Shown here one piece after another: positions 23,923 to 31,807 of a DNA stretch of 64,000 nt. The notes beneath the pieces are model-generated. The model was not told the origin of the DNA. It did not search any database and saw only the letters and a program-made list of their open reading frames with translations. This DNA comes from an uncultured Acidimicrobiaceae bacterium (GTDB taxonomy: Bacteria; Actinomycetota; Acidimicrobiia; Acidimicrobiales; RAAP-2): contig CAITPI010000054.1 in the NCBI GenBank assembly GCA_903894295.1, positions 1-64,000 of the forward strand. Reading direction: 5' to 3'. The translations under genes and the position numbers were made by a program. Positions within the stretch are counted from its first letter, which is position 1. The number at the start of each line of letters is the position of its first letter.

Positions 23923-24620
23923 GTCGGTTGGGAGGATCCCGGGCGAACTCGTGGTTCGCCGCCGGCCTCGTCGCACTGGTGGCGTTGACCGTCACCTCGT
24001 GCGCATCGGGCAACGCGCACCACCACCTGCCGACCACGACCCTCACGTATCCGACCACCCCCTCGGGCCCGACGACCACGACGTCACCTCCGCCGGTGCT
24101 CCGGTCGGTTCTCGAACCACGCCTTCTGACGCTGTCGTCTTTCCCTGCCGGCTGGACCAGCGATTCGGCCGCCGGGGCCGCCGACACGACCGGCTCGCCG
24201 GCCTGCGTTCAGGATCCCGTGCTGATGAAGGGCTCGCTGGCCAGTTTGTCGTCGGTCTTTACCGGTCCCACCCCACCCACCCCGCCGGATGCGGCGGTGC
24301 AGGCCGTAGGACTGTTCGCCAACAACGCCCAGGCGGTCGCCTCGGTCAAGTTCGAACATCAGGTCACCTACACCTGTGATGCCAACCTCACCGGTGTCTC
24401 CATGGCCATCGTTGCGGTACCCAGTCCGACCCAGCAACGCGATGGCTATGCCCGGCAACTGGTCTTCACCAAGGGGACGGGCCGGGCCATTGTCGACGAG
24501 TTCTATGCCATCAACGGACGCCTGGCCACCGCGCTGGTGTGGAAGACCTCGTCGACCGACACCACGGCGTTCACCTCGGCGATGAACGCCGCCTACAGCC
24601 TGCTGGGCTCAGCCGGCTGA
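23919..24620 (+). CDS. Lipoprotein with an extracytoplasmic domain shared with the 31.8-kb gene
   Basis: A 233-residue protein. The signal ends in lipobox VTSCAS (Cys near residue 28), so it is probably lipid-anchored. A Thr/Pro-rich linker (about residues 38-60) leads to a domain with LTLSSFPAGW, two cysteines (PACVQDP and YTCDAN) and ALVWKTSSTD. The same order of elements appears in the C-terminus of the protein at 31808-33493. The cysteines may form a disulfide outside the membrane. The function is unknown. GTG start, overlapping proC by 4 bases. Confidence 0.72.
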   Translation: MSRLGGSRANSWFAAGLVALVALTVTSCASGNAHHHLPTTTLTYPTTPSGPTTTTSPPPVLRSVLEPRLLTLSSFPAGWTSDSAAGAADTTGSPACVQDPVLMKGSLASLSSVFTGPTPPTPPDAAVQAVGLFANNAQAVASVKFEHQVTYTCDANLTGVSMAIVAVPSPTQQRDGYARQLVFTKGTGRAIVDEFYAINGRLATALVWKTSSTDTTAFTSAMNAAYSLLGSAG

Positions 24621-24686
24621 CCTGTCCGGGATCCTCCCCGATGGCGTCACCGGCGGTTTTGCCCGGCATCGAGGCGCCAATGCTCC

Positions 24687-24692
24687 TACGAT
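24687..24692 (+). promoter_or_regulatory. -10 box for leaderless rex
   Basis: TACGAT ends 6 bases before the rex ATG at 24699. I see no Rex operator nearby, though other Rex genes are often autoregulated. Confidence 0.45.
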
Positions 24693-24698
24693 TCACGC

Positions 24699-25472
24699 AT
24701 GGCGCCCGGAGAAACCGATGCTTCCGGCCTGACGGCGGACGTTGATGTGACCGAAGAAGGAGTGCGGGAACAGGGCGTCTCTCCCCGTCGGATTCCCCAG
24801 GCGACGGTGGTGCGACTGCCGACCTACCGGCGCCTGCTGGAAGAGTTCGGACGCTCCGGTCTCTCCACGATCTCCTCGGAGATGCTGGCCGCCGCCGCCC
24901 ACATGAATGCCGCCAAGGTGCGCAAGGACCTCTCGCTTCTCGGATCGTTCGGCACCCGGGGCTCGGGTTATGACCGCGATTTCCTGATCGGCCAGATCGA
25001 CCTGGCACTCGGTCTGGACCGCGTCTGGCCGGTGGTCATCGTGGGGATGGGAAATCTCGGCCGGGCCCTGGCCAACTCGACCCGGTTCGCCGGGCAGAAC
25101 TTCGAAGTCGTCGCCATGCTGGACGCGGACCCGGACCTGGTCGGCCAGGAAGTGGCCAACGGGGTGATCCGGCCGTTCGGGGAGCTTGGCGCCATAGCCT
25201 CCAGTCGGCCGCTTGCCATCGGCGTCGTCACCACCCCGGCCGACGTCGCCCAGGATGTGGCCGACCAGTTGGTGGCGGCCGGCGTCCACAGCCTGCTGGT
25301 GTTCGCTCCCCGGGTGATCGACGTCCCCCGCGGCGTCATGGTGCGCTACGTGGACCTCGGTATTGAACTCCAGGTGATGAGTTTCTACCAGTCCCGCCGG
25401 GAACGTCAGGGAGAGGATCACGACATGGCGGTCCTCGGATCGGTCGGCCTCGCCGGACCCCCCGGGGACTGA
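24699..25472 (+). CDS. rex: Redox-sensing transcriptional repressor Rex
   Basis: A 257-residue repressor. The N-terminal winged helix has PQATVVRLPTYRRLLEEF and SSEMLAAAAHMNAAKVRKDLSLLGSFGTRGSGY. The NADH-binding Rossmann motif is VVIVGMGNLGRALAN near residue 110. The domain-swapped C-terminal helix (LGIELQVMSFYQSR) completes the family. Rex binds DNA when NADH is low and releases it when NADH is high; in Streptomyces it controls nuo, cyd and the rex-hemACD genes. The same gene order is seen here. The first 30 residues are a family-variable tail. Confidence 0.93.
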   Translation: MAPGETDASGLTADVDVTEEGVREQGVSPRRIPQATVVRLPTYRRLLEEFGRSGLSTISSEMLAAAAHMNAAKVRKDLSLLGSFGTRGSGYDRDFLIGQIDLALGLDRVWPVVIVGMGNLGRALANSTRFAGQNFEVVAMLDADPDLVGQEVANGVIRPFGELGAIASSRPLAIGVVTTPADVAQDVADQLVAAGVHSLLVFAPRVIDVPRGVMVRYVDLGIELQVMSFYQSRRERQGEDHDMAVLGSVGLAGPPGD

Positions 25473-25501
25473 CGTTTGGCGGCCACCGGGGGGCAACTGC
25501 C

Positions 25502-25507
25502 TAGAAT
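25502..25507 (+). promoter_or_regulatory. Candidate promoter for the hem operon
   Basis: TAGAAT lies in the 137-base gap between rex and hemA, with a TTGGCG about 20 bases before it (long spacing for a -35). The leader would be about 100 bases. So hem genes may have their own promoter besides readthrough from rex. Confidence 0.35.
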
Positions 25508-25609
25508 GGGGGGCGCCGTCAGAGTGGGAACGAGTGGAGGGACCACTTGTCGCAGCGGTAAAGGACGACCGGTCGCCGTGGGAGAAGAAACCCAGATGCA
25601 GGTGATGGC

Positions 25610-26893
25610 GTGTCGGTAATCGTCGTGGGCCTCGAGCAACGCCAGGCCCCATTGGACCTGTTGGAGCAGGTGGCCATCTCCGAGGACGACCTGCCCAAGG
25701 CGCTTTCCCGTTTGCAGGATCTGGGCAACATCTCCGAGGCCGTTGTGCTGTCGACCTGCCTGCGGACGGAGATCTACGCCGTGGTCGAACGGTTCCACGA
25801 GGGAGTGGCCGAGCTTCAGGAGTTCCTCGCCTCTCTGGGTGGCCGCCCGGGCGAGAGTCTGACCGACCACCTCTCGATCCGCTTTGACGACGAAGTGACC
25901 GCCCACCTGTTCTCGGTAGCCGCCGGTCTGGACTCGGCGGTCCTCGGCGAGAGTGAGGTACTTGGTCAGGTCCGTCGTTCCTGGGAGCGGGCCCAGGCGG
26001 AGGACGCCTCCGGTCCGGTGCTCGGATCCCTGTTCCGCCATGCCGTGGAAGCCGGCAAGCGCGTGCGGTCGGAAACCGCGATCGCCCGGGGCATCACCTC
26101 GCTCTCCCATGGCGCCGTGGCCATAGCCGCCGGTCGTCGACCCGGCGGTCTGCAGGGTGCCCGGGTTCTGGTGGTGGGCGCCGGAGAGATGGGCGAGGGC
26201 GTCACCCAGGCCCTGGCCGACCATGACGTGGCGTCCATCGCGGTGGCCAACCGCACCAGTGACCGAAGGGATGCCGTCATCTCGAACTGGCCGGAAGGCC
26301 GGCCGGTGCAGCCCCGGGGAACCGATCTGGAAGGACTGGTGGAGGAGTTGGGTGAGGCTGACGTGGTGTTCACCACCGTCGCCACGACCCACCCGATCAT
26401 CGACCGGGAGATGGTCGAGGTTGCCGTGGCCGGCCGGGAAGGTTCGGCCCCACTGCTCATTGTCGACCTCGGGGTACCGCGCAACGTGGCGCCGGCCGCC
26501 GCCGCCCTGGCCACGGTCGTGCTGCTCGACATGGAAGTACTGCGTTCGGCGGTCGAAGATGCCCTCTCCGGCCGTCAGGAGCAGGCCGTGTTGGCGGCGG
26601 AGATCGTTGCGGAAGAAGTTGAACGGCACCGGGTCGATGTGCGGGCCCGGAGCGCTGCGCCGACCATCGCCGCCCTTCGTCGTCAGGTCGACGAGTTGCG
26701 GTCGGCCGAGCTCGAGCGGCTCCGGGCGAAGAACGGGGATCTGACCGACCAGCAGTGGGAGCAGATCGACGTCATGTCCCGGGCGCTGGCCAACAAACTT
26801 CTGCACGGTCCGACGGTGGCCCTGAAGGAAGCGGCCGGCACACCCCGTGGCGAGCGGATGACCGAGGCGCTGCGCGCCTTGTTCGACCTCTAG
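25610..26893 (+). CDS. hemA: Glutamyl-tRNA reductase
   Basis: A 427-residue enzyme, first step of the C5 route. Cys50 in LSTCLRTEIYA is the nucleophile that forms the thioester with glutamate. GLDSAVLGESEVLGQVR is the substrate region near residue 105, and the NADPH site is VVGAGEMGEGVTQAL near 186. LIVDLGVPRNVAP (near 285) and the C-terminal dimerisation helix complete the protein. It makes glutamate-1-semialdehyde, which hemL takes up. GTG at 25610 begins directly at the conserved strand SVIVVGL. The hemC start is 22 bases after its stop. Confidence 0.95.
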   Translation: MSVIVVGLEQRQAPLDLLEQVAISEDDLPKALSRLQDLGNISEAVVLSTCLRTEIYAVVERFHEGVAELQEFLASLGGRPGESLTDHLSIRFDDEVTAHLFSVAAGLDSAVLGESEVLGQVRRSWERAQAEDASGPVLGSLFRHAVEAGKRVRSETAIARGITSLSHGAVAIAAGRRPGGLQGARVLVVGAGEMGEGVTQALADHDVASIAVANRTSDRRDAVISNWPEGRPVQPRGTDLEGLVEELGEADVVFTTVATTHPIIDREMVEVAVAGREGSAPLLIVDLGVPRNVAPAAAALATVVLLDMEVLRSAVEDALSGRQEQAVLAAEIVAEEVERHRVDVRARSAAPTIAALRRQVDELRSAELERLRAKNGDLTDQQWEQIDVMSRALANKLLHGPTVALKEAAGTPRGERMTEALRALFDL

Positions 26894-26915
26894 GTGTCCG
26901 GGACTCCCGACTTCC

Positions 26916-27866
26916 GTGGCTGAAACCGTGCCACTCCGGTTGGCGACCCGTGGATCACCGCTGGCCCGCTGGCAGGCGCTCCGGGTGCAGTCGCTTCTGT
27001 CCGAGGTGGGGGTGCCTTCGGAACTGGTGGTGGTCGACACGGAAGGGGATCGCCGGAGCGACCTGCCCCTCGGCGCCCTCGGTGGGGCCGGTGTGTTCGT
27101 GAAGGAGATCCAGTACGCCCTGCTCCGAGGGGAAGCCGACCTTGCCGTCCATTCGGCCAAGGATCTTCCTGCCTCGTCCACCGTGGCCGTCAAGGGCCTC
27201 ACCCTGGCCGCCGTTCCCGAGCGCGGCGACTCCTCCGATGTCCTGGTCGGGGCAACTCTTGAATCACTGTCCCCCGGAGCCATCGTGGCGACCGGCTCTC
27301 CCCGCCGCCGGGTGCAACTGGCTGCCGTACGACCCGATCTCGGGTTTGTCGAACTTCGGGGCAACCTGGCCACCCGCCTGGCCCAGGTGGGAGTCGACGG
27401 GGTGACCGCCGTCATTACCGCCAAGGCGGCGCTTGACCGTCTGGAGTGGCAGGCGTCCCCGGGTCTGGAGTTCGAGATCCTCTCTCCCGACGTCATGGTC
27501 CCCCAGGTTGGCCAGGGCGCCCTGGCCGTCGAGTGCCGGAGCGACGATGTCGCCACCCTGGCTGCGGTGGCTGCCATCGACCGGCCGGCACAACGCCGGC
27601 TGGTGGAAGCCGAACGGGCGTTCCTCGCCACCCTGGGTGGTGGGTGCACCATGCCGGTGGGGGCGTGGGCCCGCTATGTGGAACCGGGTTCCCCGCAGTT
27701 GCCGTCCGCCTCCACCGTGATCGAACTTCTGGCCATGTTGGCTGACGAAGACCGGGGCGTGGTGGTTCGGAAGTCCGCCCAGGGGACAGATGGCGATTCG
27801 GTCGGACAGTCCCTCGCCGAAGCGTTGCTGGAAGACGTACCGCTCGCCGCCCCGGAGCATTCATGA
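26916..27866 (+). CDS. hemC: Porphobilinogen deaminase (hydroxymethylbilane synthase)
   Basis: A 316-residue enzyme that joins four porphobilinogens. The start region RLATRGSPLARWQA and the Lys-Asp pair in HSAKDLP are conserved. ATGSPRRRVQL binds the dipyrromethane cofactor, and the cofactor cysteine is in LGGGCTMPVGAW near residue 238. GQGALAVECR is also intact. GTG start. The stop overlaps the cobA ATG (ATGA), so translation is coupled. Confidence 0.95.
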   Translation: MAETVPLRLATRGSPLARWQALRVQSLLSEVGVPSELVVVDTEGDRRSDLPLGALGGAGVFVKEIQYALLRGEADLAVHSAKDLPASSTVAVKGLTLAAVPERGDSSDVLVGATLESLSPGAIVATGSPRRRVQLAAVRPDLGFVELRGNLATRLAQVGVDGVTAVITAKAALDRLEWQASPGLEFEILSPDVMVPQVGQGALAVECRSDDVATLAAVAAIDRPAQRRLVEAERAFLATLGGGCTMPVGAWARYVEPGSPQLPSASTVIELLAMLADEDRGVVVRKSAQGTDGDSVGQSLAEALLEDVPLAAPEHS

Positions 27867-28579
27867 CCGTCTTTCTGGTCGGCGCCGGACCGGGTGACCC
27901 GGGCCTGCTGACGGTTCGGGGGACCCAGGTACTGTCCGAAGCCGAGGTGGTGATCCACGATCGTCTGGTGGCTCCGGCCATCCTCGGCCTCGCCCCCGAA
28001 GATGCCCTGCTGGTCGACGTGGGAAAGGTGGCGGGAGGATCTTCCACCCAGGCAACCATCAACGACCTGCTGGTCAGCTACGGGCGTCAGGGTGGTCTGG
28101 TGGTCAGGCTGAAGGGCGGAGACCCCTTCGTCTTCGGCCGGGGTGGCGAAGAAGTGGACGTCCTCGAGGCCGCCGGAATCGCCTGGGAGGTTGTCCCCGG
28201 CGTCTCGTCGGCGTTTGCCGCCCCGGGGGCGGTCGGTATCCCGGTCACCCATCGGAACGAGGCGTCTTCGGTCACCGTGGTGACCGGCCACGAAGATCCC
28301 ACCAAGGCCACCAGCGACGTCGACTGGGCGGCGCTGGCGGGCATCAAGGGGACGTTGGTCATCCTGATGGGAATGGCGCAAAGACGGGCGATCGCCGACG
28401 CATTGATGGCCGGCGGCATGGACGGCGCCACTCCGGTGGCGGTGGTCCGGTGGGGTACGACACCGGACGAGGAGCAGGTCCGGACGACCCTGGACGGACT
28501 GGCGGACGTCACCCTCGGCGCCCCGGCGGTCATTGTGGTGGGACAGGTTGCCGCCCGGGGCCGGGGAGACGACGGGTGA
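27863..28579 (+). CDS. cobA: Uroporphyrinogen-III C-methyltransferase
   Basis: A 238-residue SUMT. VFLVGAGPGDPGLLTVRG opens the fold, LVVRLKGGDPFVFGRGGEE (near residue 80) binds SAM, and VVPGVSSAFAAPGAVGIPVTHR (near 110) is the family motif. It methylates uroporphyrinogen III at C2 and C7 to precorrin-2, the branch to sirohaem and cobalamin. There is no fused CysG or HemD domain; hemD is a separate overlapping gene. The stop overlaps the hemD GTG. Confidence 0.93.
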   Translation: MTVFLVGAGPGDPGLLTVRGTQVLSEAEVVIHDRLVAPAILGLAPEDALLVDVGKVAGGSSTQATINDLLVSYGRQGGLVVRLKGGDPFVFGRGGEEVDVLEAAGIAWEVVPGVSSAFAAPGAVGIPVTHRNEASSVTVVTGHEDPTKATSDVDWAALAGIKGTLVILMGMAQRRAIADALMAGGMDGATPVAVVRWGTTPDEEQVRTTLDGLADVTLGAPAVIVVGQVAARGRGDDG

Positions 28580-29328
28580 CCGGTCGCCCTCTCGCCGGTC
28601 GGTCGGTGGTCGTGACCCGAAGTCGTCCACAGGCGTCCCAACTGGTGGAACACCTGCGGGAACTCGGCGCCGAGCCGGTCGAACTGCCGGTCATCGCCGT
28701 CTCCGACCCACCGGATGGTCGCCGGGCCCTGGCCGAGGCATCCCGTCGGCTTCTCGCCGGCGATTACGACTGGGTCGTCGTCACCTCGACCAACTCCGCC
28801 CACCGACTGATGGCCGAATGTGCAGGCGATCTTCCTCCGGAGACGGTGAAGTGGGCCGCCATCGGCCCCGGCACGGCGCTGGCACTGGCTGCTTACGGCA
28901 TCACCGTTGACGTGCTGCCCGAGCCGTCGGTGGCCGAAACACTGGTGGAGGACTTTCCCGGGGCAACCTCCGGTCCGGCAAGGGTGCTCTTTCCCCGGGC
29001 CGCCCGGGTCCGCCCGGTCGTGGCCTCCGGACTGGCCGCCAAGGGGTGGCAGGTTGACGATGTGGTGGCTTACCAGACGACAGCGGGCGATCCGTCCCCC
29101 GAGGCCTGTCGGGCGGCCCGCCAGGCTGACGCGGTCGCCTTCACTTCCTCGTCGACCGTGGAGCGCACCGTGAAACTCCTGGGCGCCGAGGGGGTCCCAC
29201 CGGTGGTGGTGAGTATCGGTCCGGTGACGTCCAGGGCCGCCACCAAGGCCGGGTTGCGCGTGGCGGCCGAGGCGGACCCGCACTCCATCGAAGGTCTGGT
29301 GGGAGCCATCCTGCGGGCCCTGACCTAG
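28576..29328 (+). CDS. hemD: Uroporphyrinogen-III synthase
   Basis: A 250-residue protein with the low-conservation HemD fold. It begins PLAGRSVVVTRSRPQASQL, then LPVIAVSDPPD, DWVVVTSTNSAHRLM (near residue 72) and, in the second domain, VAYQTTAG and ADAVAFTSSSTVERTV (near 195), which match HemD domains 1 and 2. It closes hydroxymethylbilane to uroporphyrinogen III. The track ORF starts at 28450; GTG at 28576 overlaps the cobA stop and is the natural start. The TAG stop also forms part of a TAGTCT box just before hemB. Confidence 0.88.
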   Translation: MTGRPLAGRSVVVTRSRPQASQLVEHLRELGAEPVELPVIAVSDPPDGRRALAEASRRLLAGDYDWVVVTSTNSAHRLMAECAGDLPPETVKWAAIGPGTALALAAYGITVDVLPEPSVAETLVEDFPGATSGPARVLFPRAARVRPVVASGLAAKGWQVDDVVAYQTTAGDPSPEACRAARQADAVAFTSSSTVERTVKLLGAEGVPPVVVSIGPVTSRAATKAGLRVAAEADPHSIEGLVGAILRALT

Positions 29329-29337
29329 TCTGGAACC

Positions 29338-30351
29338 GTGACTTCAGCGACCGGTCCGACGCCCCCCAGTCCTCCCGTGCTCAGGCCGAGACGGCTCCGG
29401 CGCACCGCCGCGCTCCGCCGTCTGGTGGCGGAAACCCGGTTGGGTATCGACGATCTCGTGGCCCCGCTGTTCGTGGCCGACGGACTCGACGATCCCCGAC
29501 CGATCGGCTCGTTGCCCGGCGTGTCCCAGCACTCCCTCAACTCCCTGGTTGAAGAGACGCAACGCCTGGTTGACCTTGGTGTTCCCGGCGTCATCCTCTT
29601 CGGCCTGCCGAAGCCCGAGGACAAGGATTCGTCGGGATCTGCCGCCTGGCATCCTGACGGCATCACCCAGCGGGCCCTGCGGGCCGTGCGGGATGCGGTC
29701 GGGGATGAGGTGGTGGTGATGGCCGACTGTTGCCTCGACGAGTTCACCGACCACGGACACTGTGGCGTCATCGATGCCCGGACCGGTCGGGTCGACAACG
29801 ATGCCACCATCGATCTCTACGCCCGTCTCGCGGTCGCCCAGGCCGAAGCCGGAGCGGCCGTCATCGCCCCGAGCGGCATGATGGACGGACAGGTCGCCGC
29901 CATCCGCCATGCGCTCGATGCCGGTGGATTCTCGGACACGGCGATCCTGGCCTATGCCGCCAAGTACGCCTCGGCGCTCTATGGCCCGTTCCGCGAAGCG
30001 GCCGGAGTGACCATCGAGAACGGGGGAGACCGGCGTGACTACCAACAGGACGTGAGGAACCGTCGGGAAGCGGCGGTGGAGGTGGCACTGGACCTGGCCG
30101 AAGGCGCCGACATCGTGATGGTCAAGCCGGCGTATCTCGACATCGTGGCCGAGGTCCGGGCGAGCGTCGACGTTCCGGTGGCGGCGTATCACGTCTCGGG
30201 CGAGTACGCCATGGTGAAGGCGGCCGCCGAGGCGGGATGGATTGACGGGCCGGCTGTGGCCCTCGAGGTCCTGACCGGCCTGAAGCGGGCGGGCGCCGAC
30301 ATGATCCTCACCTACTTCGCCCGAGAGGTTGCGGAGATGCTGCATGGCTGA
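29338..30351 (+). CDS. hemB: Delta-aminolevulinic acid dehydratase (porphobilinogen synthase)
   Basis: A 337-residue enzyme that condenses two 5-aminolevulinates. RRLVAETRLGIDDLVAPLFV opens the barrel, and the Schiff-base lysines are in AAKYASALYGPFREA and MVKPAYLDIV. The metal segment is ADCCLDEFTDHGHCG: it has the first and third Cys of the zinc type but Asp in the middle position, a hybrid metal site. TAGTCT 6 bases before the GTG at 29338 could be an internal promoter. It overlaps hemL by 8 bases. Confidence 0.95.
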   Translation: MTSATGPTPPSPPVLRPRRLRRTAALRRLVAETRLGIDDLVAPLFVADGLDDPRPIGSLPGVSQHSLNSLVEETQRLVDLGVPGVILFGLPKPEDKDSSGSAAWHPDGITQRALRAVRDAVGDEVVVMADCCLDEFTDHGHCGVIDARTGRVDNDATIDLYARLAVAQAEAGAAVIAPSGMMDGQVAAIRHALDAGGFSDTAILAYAAKYASALYGPFREAAGVTIENGGDRRDYQQDVRNRREAAVEVALDLAEGADIVMVKPAYLDIVAEVRASVDVPVAAYHVSGEYAMVKAAAEAGWIDGPAVALEVLTGLKRAGADMILTYFAREVAEMLHG

Positions 30352-31693
30352 CGATCGGGTGGGAAAAGCAGACGGGCCATCGACCGCCCGCTCCGAGGCG
30401 CTGTTCGAACGGGCGTGTGCCGTCATTCCCGGAGGGGTGAACTCGCCGGTCCGGTCGTTCCGGTCGGTCGGTGGCCACCCGTATTTTGTCAGCCGGGGCG
30501 AAGGGGCCTACGTGTGGGATGCCGACGGTCGTCGCCTGATCGACTACGTGCAGAGTTATGGAGCGTCGTTGTTGGGCCACGCCCATCCCGCCGTCGTGGC
30601 CGCCATCAACCACGCGGCGACCCAGGGGACGACCTTCGGTGCTCCCACCGAGGGAGAGGTGCTGCTCGCCGAAGCGATGGTCTCCCGGGTCCCCGGACTG
30701 GAGATGGTCCGGTTGGTGTCGTCGGGAACCGAGGCCACCATGAGCGCCATCCGGGTGGCCCGTGGCTTCACCGGCCGGTCCCGGATCGTCAAGTTCTCCG
30801 GCTGTTACCACGGCCACTCGGACGGCCTGCTGGCCGGCGGAGGAAGTGGTGTCGCCACGTTGGGGTTGCCGGATTCCGCCGGCGTGCCGGCCGGTTCGGT
30901 GGCCGACACCTTGGTGGTGCCCTACAACGCGGTCCCCGCCCTGGACACTTCGGTGGCCTGCGTCATCGTGGAGCCGGTTGCCGCCAACATGGGACTGGTG
31001 CCGCCGGAGCCGGGTTTCCTGGCCGGCCTGCGTGAAGCGTGTGACGCCGTTGGGGCCCTGTTGATCTTTGACGAGGTGATCACCGGTTTCCGGCTCGGAT
31101 CGGGCGGGGCGGCCGCCTGGTCCGGTGTGGTTCCCGACCTCTGGTGCTTCGGCAAGGTGATCGGCGGAGGCCTGCCGGTCGGAGCCTTTGGTGGCCGGGC
31201 CGACATCCTCGAGGTCCTGGCTCCGCTGGGACCCGTCTACCAGGCCGGCACCCTGTCGGGGAATCCGTTGGCCACCGCCGCCGGCCGGACCGTCCTCGAA
31301 CTGATGACCGACGACCGTTACGAAGCGCACGCCGGTCGGGTGGCGTCGTTTGCGACCCGGCTGGCTGACGTGTTGAACGATGGGCTCCGGGCCGAAGGGG
31401 CCACGGACACGAACGGCGAGCGGGTTTCCGCCCTGGTGCCGGTTCTCGGTCCGCTGTTCGGCCTGTTCTTCGTGGCCGGAGACCAAGGTGGTGTGCGCAA
31501 CTACGACGAGAGTGTGGCGGCGGCCACGACCGGTTTCTACGCCCGGTTCTTCCGGGAGATGCTGGACCGGGGGGTGGCGCTGGCCCCAGGGCCCTACGAA
31601 GTGGCCTTCCCCTCGCTGGCCCACAGCCAGCAGGATTTCGACGACACCCTGGAAGCGGCCGGCAACGCCGTGGTGGCTGCGGCACGACAGTGA
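30344..31693 (+). CDS. hemL: Glutamate-1-semialdehyde 2,1-aminomutase
   Basis: A 449-residue class III PLP aminomutase. CAVIPGGVNSPVRSF is the N-terminal signature, VSSGTEATMSAIRVARG binds phosphate, and DEVITGFR marks the PLP ring contact. The lysine is in WCFGKVIGGGLPVGAFGG near residue 270. It makes 5-aminolevulinate, so hemA and hemL give the whole C5 entry. ATG at 30344 (MADDRVGK) lies inside the end of hemB; the track start 5 codons earlier is less likely. It is the last gene of the cluster. Confidence 0.95.
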   Translation: MADDRVGKADGPSTARSEALFERACAVIPGGVNSPVRSFRSVGGHPYFVSRGEGAYVWDADGRRLIDYVQSYGASLLGHAHPAVVAAINHAATQGTTFGAPTEGEVLLAEAMVSRVPGLEMVRLVSSGTEATMSAIRVARGFTGRSRIVKFSGCYHGHSDGLLAGGGSGVATLGLPDSAGVPAGSVADTLVVPYNAVPALDTSVACVIVEPVAANMGLVPPEPGFLAGLREACDAVGALLIFDEVITGFRLGSGGAAAWSGVVPDLWCFGKVIGGGLPVGAFGGRADILEVLAPLGPVYQAGTLSGNPLATAAGRTVLELMTDDRYEAHAGRVASFATRLADVLNDGLRAEGATDTNGERVSALVPVLGPLFGLFFVAGDQGGVRNYDESVAAATTGFYARFFREMLDRGVALAPGPYEVAFPSLAHSQQDFDDTLEAAGNAVVAAARQ

Positions 31694-31807
31694 GGGTCGT
31701 GGCGCAGTCGGCGTTGCTGCGTCAAGATGTGGTCGTCGTTGGTGCGGATGAGGGGCCGCTTCGACCGGGCTGGACCTGCAGGATGGCCAGCGATCAAGGA
31801 GCAGGCA

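Noticed and set aside
24621-24698. Rex autoregulatory site before rex
   Set aside because: No TTGTGA/TCACAA pair is present in the gap.
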